DNA of 64,000 nucleotides from the NCBI GenBank assembly GCA_963737425.1, contig CAVTSX010000009.1:744001-808000 (forward strand), in the 5' to 3' direction. Within the stretch, counting starts at the first letter, position 1; each line of letters starts with the position of its first letter. Source of the DNA: DASXRA01 sp963737425. GTDB taxonomy: Bacteria > Actinomycetota > Actinomycetes > Mycobacteriales > Jatrophihabitantaceae. A program made the translations under genes and the position numbers. This document shows positions 34,004 through 41,850 of this stretch, in pieces. The notes beneath the pieces were generated by a model. It did no database searches. It saw only the letters and a program-made list of their open reading frames with translations, and was not told the DNA's origin.

Positions 34004-34927
34004 ATGGACGACGCAATCGACCGGGACGGCATCGAGCACACCTACGAGACGATCAGGCCACACCTGCGTCGCACGCCGGTTCTCGATCTGGACGGCCTCA
34101 CCCTCAAGCTCGAGCAACTGCAGCACTCAGGCTCGTTCAAGGCTCGCGGAGCCATGGCCAACCTGTTATTGCGAGACGTCCCCGCTGCCGGCGTGGTGGC
34201 CGCCTCGGGTGGCAATCACGGGTGCGCAGTGGCCTGGGCGGCCGCCCGGCGCCGGGTGCCGGCCACCATCTTCGTCCCGACCGTCTCCTCGCCGGCCAAG
34301 ATCGCGCGCATCCGCGGCTACGGTGCCGAACTCGTCGTCGGTGGCGACCGGTACTCCGACGCGCTGGCGGCCAGTCACGAATGGTCGGCCGAGCACGACG
34401 CCATCGAGGTGCACGCCTACGACCAGCCGCTGACCATGCTGGGGCAGGGCAGTCTGGCGCTCGAACTCGCCGTGCAGGCACCGCACCTCGACACCCTGCT
34501 GGTGGCCGTCGGCGGCGGCGGGCTCATCGGCGGGATCGCCGCCTACTTCGCCGGTGACGTGAGAGTGGTGGGCGTCGAGCCGGAGGGCGCGCCCACGCTC
34601 ACGGACGCGCTGCGCGCCGGCGCACCGGTCGACGCACCGGCCGACAGCATCGCGGCCGACGCCCTGGCCCCACGCCAGGTCGGCCGCCTGATGTTCCCGA
34701 TCGCGCAGCGCTACATCCACTCGACGGTGCTGGTCACCGACGAGGCGATTCACGCCGCCCAAGTCGCCCTGTGGGACGCAGCGCGGCTGGTCGCCGAGCC
34801 GGCCGGCGCCACCGCGTTCGCGGCCATGCACGGCGGCGCCTACCGTCCGGCCCCCGGCGAGCGGGTCGGCGTGGTGATCAGCGGCGCGAACACGACCGCC
34901 GTCGACTTCGGTCCCGCCCCGGCCTGA
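34004..34927 (+). CDS. PLP-dependent threonine/serine dehydratase
   Basis: 307 aa fold-type II PLP enzyme. The Schiff-base Lys is in HSGSFKARGAMANLL (about residue 46), the substrate loop is ASGGNHGCAVAW, and the phosphate-binding glycine loop is VAVGGGGLIGGIAAYF. There is no C-terminal ACT domain, so it is of the catabolic or promiscuous type, deaminating Thr or Ser to 2-oxo acids. It is 33 nt downstream of the epimerase gene and may share its transcript. It converges with the ABC-F gene, with 8 nt between stops. Confidence 0.85.
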   Translation: MDDAIDRDGIEHTYETIRPHLRRTPVLDLDGLTLKLEQLQHSGSFKARGAMANLLLRDVPAAGVVAASGGNHGCAVAWAAARRRVPATIFVPTVSSPAKIARIRGYGAELVVGGDRYSDALAASHEWSAEHDAIEVHAYDQPLTMLGQGSLALELAVQAPHLDTLLVAVGGGGLIGGIAAYFAGDVRVVGVEPEGAPTLTDALRAGAPVDAPADSIAADALAPRQVGRLMFPIAQRYIHSTVLVTDEAIHAAQVALWDAARLVAEPAGATAFAAMHGGAYRPAPGERVGVVISGANTTAVDFGPAPA

Positions 34928-34935
34928 AGCCGGGA

Positions 34936-36573
34936 TCAGCGCGGGTCCACCTCGTCCAGGCCGTCCGCGCTGAGCTCGAGCCATCGGGTGGCACCGATCT
35001 CGTGCAGGAACGCGACGTCGTGGCTCGCGATCACGAGCGCCCCCTCGAACCCGGCCAGTGCCTGCGTCAACGCGGCAAGGGCCGACAGGTCGAGGTTGTT
35101 CGTCGGCTCGTCCAGCATGAGCAGCCGCGGCGTCGGCTCGGCCAGCACCATCATCGCCAGCGCAGCGCGAAGTTGCTCGCCACCCGACAGCGCACCGGCC
35201 TCGACGTCAGCGTCCGCGCCGCGAAAGAGCAGCCGCGCGAGCCGCGCCCGGATCTGCCCAGGCGCCACACCGGGCGCCACCAGCGACACGTTGTCCACCA
35301 CGGACAGCTCCGGCTGGAATATGTCCAGGCGCTGCGGCAGGTAGCGCCACGGCAGCCTCGGCCCGGCGGCCGCGATAGCCCGCAACAGCGTCGTCTTGCC
35401 CGCACCGTTGGCGCCGATGAGGGCGATGCGCTCGGGTCCAATGATCGAGAGAGATATGCGCCGCGCCGATGTCAGCCGATCGCAGGCGAGGCGGATGCCG
35501 TCGAGTTCGACCACGCGCTGGCCGGCATGCACCCGGCTGCCCGGCAGGTCGACGCGCACCGCCCGGTCGTCACCCACCAGATCCTCGGCGTCGACGAGTG
35601 CCTGCTTGGCCTCGGCCACCCGGTCGGCGTGGATGTTGCGCAACTTGCCCGCCGACTCCTGGGCCTGCCGCTTGCGCGTCCCCATGATCACCTTCGGCTC
35701 GCGCTTCTGCTCGTACATCTTCTTGCCGTAGCGGGCGCGCCGATCCAGCTTGATCTGCGTCTCGACCAGCTCACGACTCTGCTTGCGCAGATCGCTCTTC
35801 GCGTCGCGCACCGCCGCGCGTGCCGCCTCCTGCTCGGCCTCGATCACGGCCTGATACGCGCTGAAGTTGCCGCCGAACATGCGCAGTTCGCTTGCGGCCA
35901 CGCGCCGGTTGGCCCGCAACTCCGCGATGGCGTCCATGCGGTCAAGCAGCGCCCGGTCGTGGCTGACGACGACCAGCGTGCCTGCGAACTGCTCGACGGC
36001 CTGGTAGAGCAGTTCGCGCGCTCGCAGATCGAGATTGTTGGTCGGCTCGTCCAGCAGCACAACCGCCGGTTCACGCAGCAGGACGGAGGTGAGCGCGAGC
36101 AGCACCGTCTCGCCGCCCGACAGCGTCCCGACCGGGCGGCTGAGGTCGGCCGCGGCGCCGATGATGTGGCCGAGGCCCAGCCGGCCCAGCACGGCGACCG
36201 CGCGCTCCTCGACGTCCCACTGGGAGAGCACGCCGGAAACCACTGCGAAGTCGCCGTCGGTGGCAGTGCCGGACTCGATGCGGCGAAGTGCGGCGCGCGC
36301 ATCGGCGATGCCCAGGATCGCGTCGACCCGACGCTCCGGATCGAGGGTGATGTCCTGACGCAGGTAGCCGATCGACCCGTCCACCGTGATCGACCCACGG
36401 TCGGCGGGCAGAAGTCCGGCGATCAGCCGCAACAACGTGGACTTGCCCGAGCCGTTGCGGCCGACCAGCCCGGTACGGCCGGTGCTGAACACGGCGTCGA
36501 GGCCTTTGAAGACGGGATCGCCGTCGGGCCAGGCGAAGGTGAGATCGGAAAGCGAAAGGTAGGGCCTAGACAC
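34936..36573 (-). CDS. ABC-F family ATP-binding protein, antibiotic-resistance-like
   Basis: 545 aa with two cassettes: Walker A GRNGSGKST (about 37-45) with LSGGET and LLDEPTNNLD, and GANGAGKTT with LSGGEQ and MLDEPTNNLD. The inter-domain linker is long and basic (KSDLRKQSRELVETQIKLDRRARYGKKMYEQKREPKVIMGTRKRQAQES, about 200-250), as expected for ribosome-acting ABC-F factors. It differs from the ABC-F at 17099 in the linker and in lacking a C-terminal coiled coil. The GTG start has GGAG 5 nt upstream, and the 142-nt leader can fold (see the leader feature). Confidence 0.87.
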   Translation of the reverse strand: MSRPYLSLSDLTFAWPDGDPVFKGLDAVFSTGRTGLVGRNGSGKSTLLRLIAGLLPADRGSITVDGSIGYLRQDITLDPERRVDAILGIADARAALRRIESGTATDGDFAVVSGVLSQWDVEERAVAVLGRLGLGHIIGAAADLSRPVGTLSGGETVLLALTSVLLREPAVVLLDEPTNNLDLRARELLYQAVEQFAGTLVVVSHDRALLDRMDAIAELRANRRVAASELRMFGGNFSAYQAVIEAEQEAARAAVRDAKSDLRKQSRELVETQIKLDRRARYGKKMYEQKREPKVIMGTRKRQAQESAGKLRNIHADRVAEAKQALVDAEDLVGDDRAVRVDLPGSRVHAGQRVVELDGIRLACDRLTSARRISLSIIGPERIALIGANGAGKTTLLRAIAAAGPRLPWRYLPQRLDIFQPELSVVDNVSLVAPGVAPGQIRARLARLLFRGADADVEAGALSGGEQLRAALAMMVLAEPTPRLLMLDEPTNNLDLSALAALTQALAGFEGALVIASHDVAFLHEIGATRWLELSADGLDEVDPR

Positions 36574-36580
36574 GGATGCT

Positions 36581-36640
36581 CCAGAGGTCGCGAAACGAGC
36601 GCAGCCCGCAACAACGGGCGGCAGAGGGCGAAACCTCTAG
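36581..36640 (-). promoter_or_regulatory. Structured leader of the ABC-F gene, possible attenuator
   Basis: On the minus strand, AGAGGTTTCGC and GCGACCTCT pair (2-nt bulge) and enclose a second hairpin GCCCG-N6-CGGGC. The right arm ends at the GGAG that serves the GTG start. Ribosome-controlled leaders of this general kind precede several antibiotic-induced ABC-F genes. Function here is inferred only from the fold and position. Confidence 0.35.
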
Positions 36641-36715
36641 CGGAGCAAGGCCGTTCTCCTGTCGTCGGCAACCACGGCACGATAACCCGGGTGGGGACGC
36701 GCTCGCACCCGACTT

Positions 36716-37672
36716 TCAGCCGACGAGGTCGTCGCCCAGTGGGCTGCGCAGGTACAGGACGCTGCGCCCGCTACGGGCCCGGTTGAGCAGGCCGGCACTT
36801 CGCAGCACGCGCAGGTGCTGGCTGACCGCGCTCGGCGAGACCGAGAGGCGATGGGCCAGTTCGGTGGTGGTGGCCGGCCGGTCGAGCAGGGTGAGCAGCC
36901 GGGCGCGAGGTGGCCCCAGCAACTCGACGAGCGCCACGCTGCCCGGTGCCGGCGCGGTTTCCCACACCGTCGCGCGCCCGCGTGCCGGATAGGTGATCAG
37001 TGGCGCCTCGCCGGTGTCGATGTAGGTGACGGCGCCGCGGCAGAACACCGACGGGACGAGAGGCAGTCCGCGTCCGTCGATCTCGATCACGTGGTGCTCG
37101 CCGCGGTGGCGATCGACGAACAGAACCCCGTCGTCCCAGCGCAGCCGCCAATCGAGTTCTGCGAACAACGCCCGCGCACCGCCCAGCGCGAGCTGTCGCG
37201 ACCGGTAGACGATGTCGGCCTCGAGCACCGCATGGATGCGCGGCCAGGACGGTTTGAGGCACGCCAGCCAGTACTCGTCCAGCGCAACAGCGATCCGGCG
37301 ACGCAACGCCTCGGGCTCGGCGCACAACACGTCGGGCAGCGGGGCGTCACCGTATGCCGACAGCACGTCGGCCTGCACGCGATCGGGCGGAGTCTCGCGC
37401 ACCAGGGTCAACTCGGCGTCGAACTCCGTGAGCGGCGTGCCCGGACGCGGGGTGAGGAAGTCCGGCACCCAGCGGCGAGGCGAGACCAGAGCGTCGAGCA
37501 GTTCGGTGTCGAGGTGGTGCCACTGCTCGGCCACTGCCCGCCGCCACGGCAGGTGGAATGCCTGCCGCTCGGGCGCGGTCCACACCCAGAGGCTGAACAC
37601 CGTCTCCTGCAAGGGCGAGACGGCGAAACTCGTCTCGGCGAGGTCGGCCACGCGGAAATGCATCTCAATCAT
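36716..37672 (-). CDS. ArsR-type HTH regulator with DUF5937-like N-terminal domain
   Basis: About 318 aa. The large N-terminal domain (residues 1-245) begins IEMHFRVADLAETSFAVSPLQETVFSLWV, the DUF5937-like pattern common in Actinobacteria. The C-terminal winged helix is at 250-318 (LLTLLDRPATTTELAHRLSVSPSAVSQHLRVLRSAGLLNRARSGRSVLYLRS). No metal-binding cysteines are obvious. It is divergent from the MFS gene with a 38-47 nt gap, a classic regulator/exporter pair. The start could be ATG 37672 or 37663. Confidence 0.83.
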   Translation of the reverse strand: MIEMHFRVADLAETSFAVSPLQETVFSLWVWTAPERQAFHLPWRRAVAEQWHHLDTELLDALVSPRRWVPDFLTPRPGTPLTEFDAELTLVRETPPDRVQADVLSAYGDAPLPDVLCAEPEALRRRIAVALDEYWLACLKPSWPRIHAVLEADIVYRSRQLALGGARALFAELDWRLRWDDGVLFVDRHRGEHHVIEIDGRGLPLVPSVFCRGAVTYIDTGEAPLITYPARGRATVWETAPAPGSVALVELLGPPRARLLTLLDRPATTTELAHRLSVSPSAVSQHLRVLRSAGLLNRARSGRSVLYLRSPLGDDLVG

Positions 37673-37687
37673 TAAGGACAATCCTAA
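37672..37687. promoter_or_regulatory. Operator-like palindrome between regulator and MFS genes
   Basis: TTAAGGA-N3-TCCTAA sits in the very short AT-richer gap and touches the regulator's start codon. It is placed to repress both divergent genes. Inferred from symmetry only. Confidence 0.4.
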
Positions 37688-37719
37688 ATCGGTGGGATGT
37701 CGCGAGCGCGAGCGATGGG

Positions 37720-38988
37720 ATGGTCATCGTGACCGCGCCGACCCCCCTCAGACGTCGTAGCCGCTTCGTCCCGCACGATGCGATGACCCGCCGCCTCGCG
37801 CTGGCCACGCTGGTGAACACGTTCGGTAACGGCCTGTTCATGACGATCAGCGCGCTGTTCTTCACCCGCTCCGTCGGCCTGTCGGTCACCCAGGTCGGGC
37901 TCGGCCTCACCATCGGCGGCTGCTTCGGCGTCGTCGCCGGGGTACCGGCCGGGCACGCAGCCGACCGCTTCGGGGCCCGCCGGCTGTTCGTCGTGCTGAT
38001 CCTGACCGAGGCGCTCGGGATGATCGCCTACACGCAGGTGCACTCGATGGCGACGTTCCTTCCCGCCGTCTGCGTCGTCGCGTTCGTCGACCGGGCCAGT
38101 TCGGCCGTCCGCAACACCGTCATCGCCGTCGCATTGCCGGCCGACAAGCGCGCGTCCACCCGCGCGTACCTGCGCGTGGTCACCAACGCCGGCATCGGCG
38201 CCGGTTCGGCCATCGCCGCGATCGCGCTGCAGGCCGACACGCGCGCCGCCTACCTGACCCTGATCGTCCTGGATGCCCTGACCTTCGTCGTCACGGCCGT
38301 ACTGCTCGGGCGGCTGCCCATGATCGACAAGGTTCAGCGCGTGGCGGCGGCCACCGAGGCCGCGCCCAGCCGCGCGTACACCGACCGGCCCTACCTCGCC
38401 ATCACCGTGCTCAACGCGATCCTGATGCTGCAGTTCGGGATCATGAACGTCGGCCTGCCGCTGTGGATCGCCGGGCATACCCGGGCGCCGCGCCTGCTCG
38501 TGTCGGTCGTATTCATCATGAACACGGTGATGATCGTGCTGTTGCAGGTTCGCGGCAGCCGCAACGTCGACACTGTGCAGGCCGCAGGCCGGGCGGCCCG
38601 GCGCTCGGGATTCCTGCTGGGCGGTGCCTGCCTGATCTACGCGGCGGCCGGCGGCACCAGCGTCTGGGTGGCCGTCACCGTCATCGTCGTCGGCGGGATC
38701 GTGCAGACGTTCGGCGAGATCATCTCCTCCGCGGCGGGATGGACGCTCAGTTACGACCTGGCCGCACCGGACGCGCCGGGCGCCTACCAGGGCGTGTTCG
38801 CCAGCGGATTCGCCGCTGGCCAGATGCTGGCGCCGGTGATCGTGACCGCCACGGCCATTCACCTCGGCAAACCCGGCTGGGCGATCCTGGCCGCGGTGTT
38901 CGTCCTGACCGGTGTCGCGCTCGTACCGGTCGCAAAATGGGCACTGCGTACCCGGCCGGTGATCGAAACGGTACCCAGCGCGGCGTGA
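37720..38988 (+). CDS. MFS transporter
   Basis: 422 aa with 12 predicted membrane spans. The first begins at TRRLALATLVNTFGNGLFMTISALFF, and the MFS loop motif is GVPAGHAADRFGARRLFV (between spans 2 and 3). Probably a drug or metabolite exporter; the substrate is unknown. It is divergent from the ArsR-type regulator, which likely represses it. The ATG at 37783 is a plausible later start, since homology begins about there. Confidence 0.85.
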   Translation: MVIVTAPTPLRRRSRFVPHDAMTRRLALATLVNTFGNGLFMTISALFFTRSVGLSVTQVGLGLTIGGCFGVVAGVPAGHAADRFGARRLFVVLILTEALGMIAYTQVHSMATFLPAVCVVAFVDRASSAVRNTVIAVALPADKRASTRAYLRVVTNAGIGAGSAIAAIALQADTRAAYLTLIVLDALTFVVTAVLLGRLPMIDKVQRVAAATEAAPSRAYTDRPYLAITVLNAILMLQFGIMNVGLPLWIAGHTRAPRLLVSVVFIMNTVMIVLLQVRGSRNVDTVQAAGRAARRSGFLLGGACLIYAAAGGTSVWVAVTVIVVGGIVQTFGEIISSAAGWTLSYDLAAPDAPGAYQGVFASGFAAGQMLAPVIVTATAIHLGKPGWAILAAVFVLTGVALVPVAKWALRTRPVIETVPSAA

Positions 38989-39023
38989 CGAGCGCCGCAA
39001 CGAAGATCGCCAGGTAACGCAGA

Positions 39024-39029
39024 TAGGCT
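39024..39029 (+). promoter_or_regulatory. -10-like hexamer TAGGCT, leaderless start of glmU
   Basis: TAGGCT, 6 nt, then GTG 39036; there is no Shine-Dalgarno in between. It lies 36 nt after the MFS stop. Confidence 0.5.
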
Positions 39030-39035
39030 CCCTAC

Positions 39036-40460
39036 GTGAGTTGCCTCGCCGTCGTCGTCCTCGCAGCGGGCGAGGGCACCCGGATGAAGTCGCCGACGCA
39101 GCCGAAGGTGTTGCACGGTTTCGCCGGACGCTCCCTGCTCGGTCACGTCCTCGCCGCCACGGACGGCCTGTCCGCCCAGCACACAGTCGTCGTGATCGGC
39201 CACCGGCGTGACGCGGTGCGCGAGCACCTGGCCGCGATCGCCCCATCGGCCGTCCCGGTGGTGCAGGAGAAGCAATACGGCACCGGCAACGCCGTTCGAG
39301 TCGCGCTGGACGCCGTACCCGCCGGGCAGTCGGGCACCGTCGTCGTCGTGCCGGGCGACGCGCCGCTGCTGACCACGGCCACCCTCCAGGCCATGATCGC
39401 CGAGCACGAGGCCACGGGGGCCGCCGCCACCGTGCTCAGCAGCATCGCCCCCGACCCCAGCGGCTACGGCCGGGTCGTCCGCGACCCTGACGGCGGCGTC
39501 GCCCGGGTCGTCGAGCACAAGGACGCCACGCCCGCCGAGCACGACATCACCGAGGTCGCGGCCAGCGTGTACGCCTTCGACCACGCTCTGCTGCGCGACG
39601 CCGTCGGGCGGCTCTCGACCGCCAACTCCCAGGGCGAGGAGTACCTGCCCGAAGCCGTGTCGATCCTCGTCGCCGACGGCCGTGCGGTGCGCGCCGTCGT
39701 CGCGCCGCATGACGAAACGGCCGGCGTCAACGACCGCGTCCAGCTCGCGGGCGCGCACCGCACCTACAACGCGCGGCTGCTTTACGCGCACATGCGTGCG
39801 GGCGTCACGATCGTCGACCCGGCCACCACCTGGATCGACCCCACCGTCACGCTCGAACCTGACGTCACGCTCTGGCCGTCGGTCGATCTGCACGGTGCCA
39901 CCACGGTCGCCGCCGGGGCGGCGATCGGCCCGCAGACCACGCTGGCCGACACCACGGTCGGCGCCGGCTCGCGCATCTCGCGCGCCGTCTGCCACGCCGC
40001 CACCATCGGCAAGGACGTCACGGTCGGCCCGTACGCCTACCTTCGTCCAGGTGCCGAACTGGCCGACGGCGTGCACGTCGGCACCTATGTCGAGATCAAG
40101 GCCAGCCAGGTCGGTGAGGGCACGAAGGTTCCGCACCTTACCTATGTAGGCGACGCCACGATCGGCGAGCACAGCAACATCGGCGCGGCAACCGTGTTCG
40201 TCAACTACGACGGCGTGGCCAAGCACCACACGAACGTCGGTGACCACGTACGCATCGGCTCCGACAACATGATCGTCGCGCCGGTCGACATCGGCGACGG
40301 CGCGTACACGGCGGCGGGCGCCGTGATCACCAAGGACGTCCCGTCCGGGGCGCTCGGCCGCTCGAGCGCACGGCAGGAAATCGTGTCAGGCTGGGTGGCG
40401 CAGAAGCGACCCGGCAGCCCAGCGGCAAAGGCTGCCGAACAAGCCGAGGATGACTCATGA
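39036..40460 (+). CDS. glmU: Bifunctional UDP-GlcNAc pyrophosphorylase / glucosamine-1-phosphate acetyltransferase
   Basis: 474 aa. The N-terminal uridyltransferase domain (1 to about 230) carries LAAGEGTRMKSPTQPKVLH, QYGTGNAVR and VVVPGDAPLL. The C-terminal left-handed beta-helix (about 250-455) has hexapeptide repeats and the catalytic His/acetyl-CoA region YVEIKASQVGEGTKVPHLTYVGDATIG. It makes UDP-GlcNAc for peptidoglycan, mycothiol-type thiols and the WecB/WecC branch at the window's start. It is followed by prs after 67 nt, the order conserved in Actinobacteria. Confidence 0.97.
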   Translation: MSCLAVVVLAAGEGTRMKSPTQPKVLHGFAGRSLLGHVLAATDGLSAQHTVVVIGHRRDAVREHLAAIAPSAVPVVQEKQYGTGNAVRVALDAVPAGQSGTVVVVPGDAPLLTTATLQAMIAEHEATGAAATVLSSIAPDPSGYGRVVRDPDGGVARVVEHKDATPAEHDITEVAASVYAFDHALLRDAVGRLSTANSQGEEYLPEAVSILVADGRAVRAVVAPHDETAGVNDRVQLAGAHRTYNARLLYAHMRAGVTIVDPATTWIDPTVTLEPDVTLWPSVDLHGATTVAAGAAIGPQTTLADTTVGAGSRISRAVCHAATIGKDVTVGPYAYLRPGAELADGVHVGTYVEIKASQVGEGTKVPHLTYVGDATIGEHSNIGAATVFVNYDGVAKHHTNVGDHVRIGSDNMIVAPVDIGDGAYTAAGAVITKDVPSGALGRSSARQEIVSGWVAQKRPGSPAAKAAEQAEDDS

Positions 40461-40527
40461 CGAGGCGTTTTCGGCCGCCTGGGTACATATCTCATGCTGG
40501 GCGACCCAAAACGAAACGGGAGGAGAC

Positions 40528-41508
40528 GTGAGCACCATCGAGCTACCGGGCCGCAAGACACTCGTGCTCTTGTCAGGCCGCGCATACCCCGAGCTGGCCG
40601 ACGAGATCGCCGAGGAGGTCGGCATCACCGTCATGCCGACCACCGCCCTGGAGTTCGCGAACGGCGAGACGTTCATCAAGCCCGACGAGTCGGTGCGCGG
40701 TAGCGATGCGTTCGTGATCCAGTCCTACACAATGCCGATGAACCAGTGGGTCATGGAGAGTCTGATCCTCTGTGACGCGCTCAAGCGTGCCTCGGCCAAG
40801 CGCATCACAGTCGTCATGCCGTTCTACCCGTACGCCCGTCAGGACAAGAAGCATCGCGGCCGCGAACCGATCTCGGCCCGGCTGATCGCCGACCTGTTCA
40901 AGACCGCCGGTGCCGATCGGCTGATGGCGATCGACCTGCACACGGCGCAGATCCAGGGGTTCTTCGACGGGCCGGTCGACCACCTCTTCGCGCTGCCACT
41001 GCTGGCCGACTACGTCAAGCAGAAGTACCCGGTCGACGACCTGATCGTCGTCTCGCCCGACACCGGCCGCGTGCGCGCCGCCGAGCAGTGGGCCGACCGG
41101 CTGGGTGGGCGGCCCATCGCGTTCGTGCACAAGACCCGCGATCCCGACGTCGCCAACAAGGTGGTGGCCAACCGCGTCGTCGGCGACGTCGCCGGGCACA
41201 CCTGCCTGCTCATCGACGACATGATCGACACCGGCGGGTCGATCACCCAGGCGGCCGAACTGCTCTTCGACAGCGGGGCCACCGACGTCGTCATCGCCGC
41301 CACGCACGGCATCTTCTCCCCGCCCGCCACGGACCGGCTCAAGAACAGCCGGGTCACCGAGGTCATCGTCACCAACACCTTGCCCATCCGGCCGGAGCAG
41401 GCCTTCGACAAGCTCACCGTGCTGTCCATCGCCGGCATGATCGCCAAGGCGATCACCGAGGTTTTCGGCGACGGCTCGGTCACCAGCCTCTTCGACGGTC
41501 GCAGCTAA
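40528..41508 (+). CDS. prs: Ribose-phosphate pyrophosphokinase
   Basis: 326 aa. It makes PRPP from ribose 5-phosphate and ATP. Motifs: PDESVRGSDAFVIQS, MPFYPYARQDKKHRGREPISARL (ATP flexible loop), DLHTAQIQGFF, VVSPDTGRVRAAE and the PRPP-binding LLIDDMIDTGGSI. The GTG at 40528 has GGGAGGAG directly upstream; the frame extends to 40450 but the extra part is not conserved. Confidence 0.97.
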   Translation: MSTIELPGRKTLVLLSGRAYPELADEIAEEVGITVMPTTALEFANGETFIKPDESVRGSDAFVIQSYTMPMNQWVMESLILCDALKRASAKRITVVMPFYPYARQDKKHRGREPISARLIADLFKTAGADRLMAIDLHTAQIQGFFDGPVDHLFALPLLADYVKQKYPVDDLIVVSPDTGRVRAAEQWADRLGGRPIAFVHKTRDPDVANKVVANRVVGDVAGHTCLLIDDMIDTGGSITQAAELLFDSGATDVVIAATHGIFSPPATDRLKNSRVTEVIVTNTLPIRPEQAFDKLTVLSIAGMIAKAITEVFGDGSVTSLFDGRS

Positions 41509-41850
41509 GGCGACTCGATCGCGCCGGAAGGCTCGATCTACTCCGGCTCCGTCGGCGCGGCTGCGGCCCGCGACGATCGAGAATGGGCCACCCAGGTGCG
41601 TCGCCCGAGCGCGCACTACCCCGAACGCGCCCCACCCGAGCAACCAGCCTCACACCGAGAGCACCTTGATCATCTCTGGTGCAGCCGCGATCAGTGACAC
41701 GTTCGGCAGAGATGATCAAGACACCGTCTCCCCGCGCCCCCAGCAACCCGCGACACTTGTTGATGCGGGTGACAGCCCCCACCCGGCGAGCCGCAAACCT
41801 TGCGTGAGTGAGACGCGACCCGCAGCGAGTCACCACCGAGCGGTCACCGT
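41509..41850. other. 342-bp non-coding gap between convergent prs and dacB
   Basis: Apart from the subtype A palindromic element at 41666-41719, no gene, repeat or regulatory site is evident. Confidence 0.65.
41666..41719. repeat. 54-bp palindromic element, subtype A, copy 3
   Basis: Terminal 13-bp arms identical to copies 1 and 2 and the same overall length. The interior differs and does not keep the inner stem, and the flanks are unrelated to those of copies 1 and 2. It lies between two convergent genes. Confidence 0.8.

Noticed and set aside
37684..39246. 520-codon minus-strand frame opposite the MFS gene
   Set aside because: Shadow of the MFS/glmU genes; Asp/Gly/Arg-rich with no domain.
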